A stretch of DNA of 8,894 nt from JACQAI01 sp035507915. Lineage in GTDB: Bacteria; Pseudomonadota; Alphaproteobacteria; Elsterales; Elsteraceae. A model generated the notes under the pieces. The model worked only from the letters and a program-made list of their open reading frames with translations, did not search any database and was not told the DNA's origin. Shown here in pieces: positions 5,005-8,894 of the stretch. Each line of letters starts with the position of its first letter. The first letter of the stretch is position 1. The DNA lies in assembly GCA_035507915.1 (NCBI GenBank), contig DATJNS010000270.1:1-8894 (forward strand). Reading direction: 5' to 3'. A program made the position numbers and the translations under genes.

Positions 5005-6749
5005 GCGGCCGCGACGATGATTTCCGCATCCGGCCGGGCCGCATCCGCCGAAGCCGGAGCGGCGAGGCCAAGAGTTTTGTCGGCCAGGTCATGCGGGCGG
5101 CGAGGAAGGCCGGGCATACCGGGCGCGGTTTCGGCGCACGCCGTTCCGCCGGCGGCGGCTCCCGTTTCGGCCGCGGCCGCGCGGCCTCGATCGCGCGGTC
5201 GCTGCGCACGCCGGGGCGGCGCGTCGTCATCAAGGCGCGGGTGGTGCGCCATGCCGGCGCGAAATTCCGCGCGGCGCCGTTGGCCCGCCATATCGGCTAT
5301 CTCGAACGCGAGGGCGTCACCCGCGATGGGTCGCGGGCGCACATGTTCGATGCCGAATCGGATGCGGCCGACGACAAGGCGTTCGCCGGGCGCTGCGAAG
5401 AGGACCGGCACCATTTCCGCTTCATCGTCTCGCCCGAGGATGCCGGCGAGATGGCGGACCTGCGGGCCTTCACCCGCGAGCTGATGGCCGATGCGGAACG
5501 CGACCTCGGCACGCGCCTCGATTGGATCGCCGTCGATCATTGGAACACCGACAACCCGCATGTCCATATCCTGGTGCGTGGCCGGGCCGACGACTGGCGC
5601 GATCTGGTCATCAGCCGCGACTATATCAGCCGCGGTCTGCGCGACCGGGCCGAGGAGCGCGTCACGCTGGAACTCGGTCCACGGAGCAAGCGCGAGATCG
5701 ACACCGCCTTGCGCAGGGAGGTTGAAGCCGAGCGGTGGACACGGCTCGATCGCGCGTTGCGCGAAGTCGCCGATGAAGGAGGTGGAATCGCCGATCTCCG
5801 ACCCAACGCGGCCGGCCCCGATCCCGAGCTGCGCCGGCTGCTGGTCGGTCGGGCGATGAAGCTCGAACGCATGGGCCTGGCCGAGCCGGAGGGACCAGCA
5901 TGCTGGAGCGTCAAACCCGATCTCGAGAAGACCCTGCGCGACCTGTCGATCCGCGGCGACATCATCAAGACCATGCACCGCGCGATGGCGACCGGGGATC
6001 GGCCGCCGGACGTGGCGCGGTTCGCGATCCATGGCGATGAGGTATCGGACCCGGTGCTGGGCAAGCTGGTCGAGCGCGGCCTCTATGACGAGCTGCGCGG
6101 CGATGCCTATGCCGTCGTCGATGGTGCCGATGGCCGCACCCATCATCTGCGGTTCGAGGATCTGGAGATGACCGGCGACGCCAAGCCGGGCGCGATCGTC
6201 GAGCTGCGATCCTGGGAAGATGCACGCGGCCGGCAACGGCTTTCGCTCGCCACGCGGTCGGACCTGCCGCTGGAGGCGCAGGTCACGGCGCCGGGCGCGA
6301 CCTGGCTCGACCGTCAGCTTGTCGCGCGTGAGCCGGTCTCGACCGCCGGCGGCTTCGGCAGCGACATCCGCGAGGCGATGGCACGGCGGGCCGATTATCT
6401 TGTGGAGGAAGGATTCGCGCGCCGCCAGGGCGACCGGATCGTGTTCTCGCGCGAGCTGATCGAGACCCTGCGGCAGCGCGAGCTGGAAGCGGTCACGGCG
6501 CACCTTGCCGCCGAGACCGGGCTGTCTCACACGCCGTCGGCGCCCGGCGATTATGTTACCGGCCTTTATCGGCAGCGCGTGACGCTAGCCTCCGGCCGCT
6601 TCGCCATGATCGATGACGGGCTGGGCTTCCAGCTCGTGCCGTGGCGGCCCGCCCTGGAACAGAAACTCGGGCAACATGTCTCGGGCACGATGTTGCCGGG
6701 CGGCGGGGTCGAGTGGAGCTTCGGCCGCAGCCGTGGCCTCGGACTCTGA
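5001..6749 (+). CDS. Relaxase, MOBP/VirD2-like, with DUF3363 C-terminal region
   Basis: A 582-residue DNA-nicking protein that would cut oriT, stay covalently bound to the 5' end, and pilot the strand into the recipient. The N-terminal 75 residues are Arg/Gly-rich. The relaxase domain follows at about 76-225. The likely nucleophile is Tyr100 in the ARHIGYLEREG motif, and the metal-binding histidines are H180, H187 and H189 in the stretch starting DHWNTDNPHVHIL, giving a full motif III. Residues from about 240 to the end match the DUF3363 region usual in this family. The frame is open upstream to 4872, but the ATG at 5001 gives the family's usual start (SGRDDDFRIRPGRIR) and has GAGG 6 bases upstream. 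The gene is the last in the coupled run and is followed by a terminator. Confidence 0.92.
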   Translation: MSGRDDDFRIRPGRIRRSRSGEAKSFVGQVMRAARKAGHTGRGFGARRSAGGGSRFGRGRAASIARSLRTPGRRVVIKARVVRHAGAKFRAAPLARHIGYLEREGVTRDGSRAHMFDAESDAADDKAFAGRCEEDRHHFRFIVSPEDAGEMADLRAFTRELMADAERDLGTRLDWIAVDHWNTDNPHVHILVRGRADDWRDLVISRDYISRGLRDRAEERVTLELGPRSKREIDTALRREVEAERWTRLDRALREVADEGGGIADLRPNAAGPDPELRRLLVGRAMKLERMGLAEPEGPACWSVKPDLEKTLRDLSIRGDIIKTMHRAMATGDRPPDVARFAIHGDEVSDPVLGKLVERGLYDELRGDAYAVVDGADGRTHHLRFEDLEMTGDAKPGAIVELRSWEDARGRQRLSLATRSDLPLEAQVTAPGATWLDRQLVAREPVSTAGGFGSDIREAMARRADYLVEEGFARRQGDRIVFSRELIETLRQRELEAVTAHLAAETGLSHTPSAPGDYVTGLYRQRVTLASGRFAMIDDGLGFQLVPWRPALEQKLGQHVSGTMLPGGGVEWSFGRSRGLGL

Positions 6750-6775
6750 ACTCTGCCCGGCATCTTTGCCCCTTT

Positions 6776-6788
6776 GCGCACGGTGCGC
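6776..6788. repeat. Short perfect inverted repeat after the relaxase gene
   Basis: GCGCAC-G-GTGCGC, a 6-base inverted repeat with one central base, 26 bases after the relaxase stop. It has no T-tract. It may add structure to the mRNA 3' end ahead of the terminator or be a protein site. Confidence 0.35.
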
Positions 6789-6809
6789 CGCCGGATCGGG
6801 GCCGTTCCG

Positions 6810-7226
6810 TCAGGAGCGCCGCTGCGGCGCCTTTTTGATCGGCCGCTTTTCGTCAGCCTCAAGCAAGCTTTCGACAACGTCGGCCCAGGAAGGGTAGGCG
6901 GCTGTCATCCGGTCGACGATGACCGGGTTGCGTTCGATCAAAGCGATCGCCTGAGCCCGCCATTCGTCGTTGAAGCTGACACTCATGAGCGCCTGGCATT
7001 CCATCACGGAGCTGTCGGGCGACAGATGCTCCAGGAAGGCGGTGACGAGGCCCGCCCATTGCTGCAATACGAGCGACGGATCGGGATTGGTCCGGCTCTG
7101 AAGCATCTCGCCGAGCCAGCCGATCAGGCCGAGAAATCGGTTCGGCCACGATTCCGGCGTCAGCTCTTCGACAAGCACATCCACCGTGTGGCGGACATCG
7201 CTGGGCATATGCTCATAGAGCGGCAT
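6810..7226 (-). CDS. Hypothetical 138-residue protein on the opposite strand
   Basis: I do not recognise a family. The protein is acidic in the body and basic at the end (KKAPQRRS), with no signal peptide or membrane segment. It looks mostly helical, with well-spaced hydrophobic and several Trp residues (for example WPNRFLGLIGWLGEML at about 27-42 and the final AAYPSWADVVESLLEAD), so it is probably a soluble folded protein. The ATG at 7226 is preceded by GGGAG (7239-7235 on the minus strand) at 8 bases, which supports this start. It is the only minus-strand gene in the window and lies alone between the relaxase and traG, so it may be a cargo gene. GC is about 61% by my count, slightly below the relaxase. 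Its 3' end overlaps the + strand terminator. Confidence 0.72.
   Translation of the reverse strand: MPLYEHMPSDVRHTVDVLVEELTPESWPNRFLGLIGWLGEMLQSRTNPDPSLVLQQWAGLVTAFLEHLSPDSSVMECQALMSVSFNDEWRAQAIALIERNPVIVDRMTAAYPSWADVVESLLEADEKRPIKKAPQRRS
6813..6836 (+). terminator. Rho-independent terminator of the rep-to-relaxase operon
   Basis: The arms GCGCCGC (6816-6822) and GCGGCGC (6824-6830) pair perfectly; in practice the central bases form the loop. They are followed by C and five T residues (6832-6836). It lies 66 bases after the relaxase stop and points along the + strand. No T-tract is present in the opposite direction. The hairpin DNA also encodes the last residues of the converging minus-strand gene. 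Confidence 0.75.
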
Positions 7227-7475
7227 GGTGGGCTCTCCCGCTATGCGCTGATCCGACCGCTGTGCTCCGCTCCCCTGTTCGGCGTCGGTTCATCATAGCT
7301 GGTCGCGCGAGACGGTGCGATCTCTTGCGAAGCCACCCGTTCCAGCCGCCGCCGTTCCGCCGGTCCCTGTATTTGCGCGCAGGTCTTGCCGAATATTCAC
7401 TCCGGGCGTGGCTGGCCTTGCGGCCGATGCGATCGTGCCCCGACCTTCACGGTATTTGCCGTTGGAGGTACTGCC
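7227..7475. other. Divergent intergenic region between the minus-strand gene and traG
   Basis: These 249 bases separate two divergent genes and must hold the promoter of the minus-strand gene, and probably one for traG. On the minus strand TATGAT (7300-7295 region) resembles a -10 box, but I see no convincing -35 at the right distance. An AATATTC stretch near 7391-7397 is the only AT-rich spot ahead of traG. No strong repeat, RNA gene or convincing small ORF was found. Confidence 0.4.
7463..7468 (+). promoter_or_regulatory. Ribosome binding site of traG
   Basis: TGGAGG ends 7 bases before the ATG at 7476, a strong site with standard spacing. It fixes the traG start, unlike the overlapping starts of the upstream operon. 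Confidence 0.75.
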
Positions 7476-8894
7476 ATGTCCGGGACGAAAATCCTCTGGG
7501 GTCAAATTCTCGCCGTCTTCGCCATCGTGCTGGTGACGACCTGGGGCGCGACGGAGTGGACCGCCTGGCAGCTCGGCTTCCAGGCCCAGCTCGGCCAGCC
7601 GTGGTTCGTCGTCTGGGGGTTTCCGTTCTACCTGCCGCCAGCCTTCTATGCGTGGTGGTTCGCCTATGATGCCTATGCGCCGCACATCTTCGTCGAAGGC
7701 GCCTATATCGCCGCGTCCGGTGGCTTCATCGCCATCGCAGTCGCCATTGCCATGTCGGTGTGGCGGGCGCGCGACGCAAAGAACGTCGCGACTTACGGCT
7801 CGGCGTGCTGGGCAGAACGCCGTGACATCCGCAAGGCCGGGTTGCTCGGCCCCGATGGCGTGCTGCTGGGCAAGCTGGACCACGACTATCTGCGTCACGA
7901 TGGGCCGGAGCATGTGCTGTGCTTCGCCCCGACCCGCAGCGGCAAGGGCGTCGGCTTGGTGGTGCCGTCGCTTCTGACCTGGCCCGGCAGCGCCATCGTC
8001 CATGACATCAAGGGAGAAAACTGGGGCCTGACTGCCGGGTTTCGCGCCCGCTTCGGTCGCGTGTTGCTGTTCGATCCGACCAATACGGGATCCTCAGCCT
8101 TCAACCCGCTGCTGGAAATCCGCCGTGGCGAATGGGAAGTGCGCGACGCGCAAAATGTCGCCGACGTGCTGGTCGACCCCGAAGGTTCGCTGGAGAAGAG
8201 GAATCATTGGGAGAAGACGAGCCATAGCCTGCTGGTCGGTTCGATCCTGCACGTCCTCTATGCGGAACCCGACAAGACGCTCGCCGGTGTCGCCAACTTC
8301 CTCTCCGACCCGAAGCGCTCGATCGAATCGACGCTGCGCGCGATGATGCTGACGCAGCATCTCGGCAAGGCCGGAACCCATCCCGTCGTCGCCAGCGCCG
8401 CCCGGGAGTTGTTGAACAAATCCGACAACGAGCGGTCGGGCGTGCTCAGCACCGCCATGTCGTTTCTGGGACTTTATCGCGATCCGGTCATTGCGCAGGT
8501 GACGCGCCGCTGCGACTGGCGCATCGCCGATCTGGTGGAAGAGGCGCGACCCACGACGCTCTACCTCGTCGTGCCGCCTTCCGACATCTCGCGGACCAAG
8601 CCGCTGATCAGGCTGGTGCTCAATCAGATCGGCCGACGGCTGACCGAGGAATTGCACGCCAAGAACCGGCGCCACCGCGTGCTGCTGATGCTGGACGAGT
8701 TCCCGGCCTTGGGCAGGCTCGATTTCTTCGAGTCGGCTTTGGCGTTCATGGCAGGCTACGGGTTGAAGGCGTTCCTGATCGCCCAGAGCCTCAATCAGAT
8801 CGAGAAGGCTTACGGCCAGAACAATTCGATCCTCGACAATTGCCACGTCCGCGTCAGCTTCGCGACCAACGACGAGCGGACCGCGAAGCGCGTG
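7476..8894 (+). CDS. traG: TraG/VirD4-type coupling protein, 3' end cut by window edge
   Basis: The coupling ATPase that links the relaxase-DNA complex to the type IV secretion channel at the inner membrane. The 473 codons in the window run in frame to the last base. Hydrophobic segments at about residues 9-25, 44-62 and 73-95 form the N-terminal membrane part. The Walker A motif is APTRSGKGVG at 151-160 and Walker B is VLLMLDEFPALG at 402-413. FDPTNTGSSAFNPL at 199-212 and AFLIAQSLNQI at 432-442 are further family hallmarks. Full-length relatives are usually around 600-700 residues, so a C-terminal portion is missing. The gene has its own ribosome binding site and is separated from the relaxase by a minus-strand gene and a terminator, so it is likely transcribed independently, probably with the secretion genes downstream. 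Confidence 0.95.
   Translation, partial: MSGTKILWGQILAVFAIVLVTTWGATEWTAWQLGFQAQLGQPWFVVWGFPFYLPPAFYAWWFAYDAYAPHIFVEGAYIAASGGFIAIAVAIAMSVWRARDAKNVATYGSACWAERRDIRKAGLLGPDGVLLGKLDHDYLRHDGPEHVLCFAPTRSGKGVGLVVPSLLTWPGSAIVHDIKGENWGLTAGFRARFGRVLLFDPTNTGSSAFNPLLEIRRGEWEVRDAQNVADVLVDPEGSLEKRNHWEKTSHSLLVGSILHVLYAEPDKTLAGVANFLSDPKRSIESTLRAMMLTQHLGKAGTHPVVASAARELLNKSDNERSGVLSTAMSFLGLYRDPVIAQVTRRCDWRIADLVEEARPTTLYLVVPPSDISRTKPLIRLVLNQIGRRLTEELHAKNRRHRVLLMLDEFPALGRLDFFESALAFMAGYGLKAFLIAQSLNQIEKAYGQNNSILDNCHVRVSFATNDERTAKRV

Noticed and set aside
4725..6530. Long open frame (601 codons) on the minus strand over the relaxase gene
   Set aside because: It is the antisense shadow of a GC-rich gene; the + strand frame has clear relaxase motifs and the minus frame shows none.
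7262..7669. Open frames in the intergenic region and over the traG start
   Set aside because: Arg/Pro-rich products with no ribosome binding site or family resemblance; the traG frame from 7476 explains the coding signal.
1..8894. Insertion sequences, tRNA genes, integrase or attachment sites
   Set aside because: No transposase, tRNA-like fold, terminal inverted repeats or recombinase was seen, so element boundaries must lie outside the window.

Overview
The window reads as the replication, maintenance and DNA-processing segment of a conjugative element, either an ICE or a plasmid, from an alphaproteobacterium. High GC (roughly two thirds), the gene families and the tight gene order are typical of elements found in Sphingomonadales and Hyphomicrobiales. 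The exact host cannot be told from the sequence. The window opens inside one gene and closes inside another.

Layout on the + strand: a replication initiator of the RPA (replication initiator protein A) family, cut by the left edge (2-1183); a small ParA ATPase (1180-1818); an orphan beta-class DNA methyltransferase (1815-2558); an 84-residue ribbon-helix-helix protein that may be the DNA-binding partner of ParA (2555-2809); a DUF2840 protein (2806-3315); a TraF-type S26 peptidase (3312-3827); a membrane-anchored lytic transglycosylase (about 3830-4750); a doubtful 85-residue ORF in a stretch that could instead hold oriT (4747-5004); and a MOBP/VirD2-like relaxase with a DUF3363 tail (5001-6749). 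Nearly every junction in this run is a 4-base ATGA or GTGA overlap, so it looks like one translationally coupled operon. It ends at a hairpin plus T-tract terminator (6813-6836). A single minus-strand gene of unknown function (6810-7226) then separates it from traG, the VirD4-type coupling protein gene (7476 to the right edge).

The jobs fit together. Rep and ParA with the ribbon-helix-helix protein would copy and retain the element. TraF would mature the pilin and the transglycosylase would open the cell wall. The relaxase would nick and carry the strand, and TraG would deliver it to the type IV secretion channel, whose genes presumably lie beyond the right edge.

The most interesting signal is inside the 3' third of the rep gene: a perfect DnaA box, three 16-base iteron-like direct repeats at 23-24 base spacing, a strongly AT-rich patch of 9-mer repeats, and a second near-perfect DnaA box, all within about 200 bases. 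This has the layout of an iteron-type theta origin embedded in the initiator's own coding sequence. One iteron lies in a different reading phase from the other two, so the DNA appears to be what is conserved. An 8-base inverted repeat just upstream of parA is a candidate operator or centromere.
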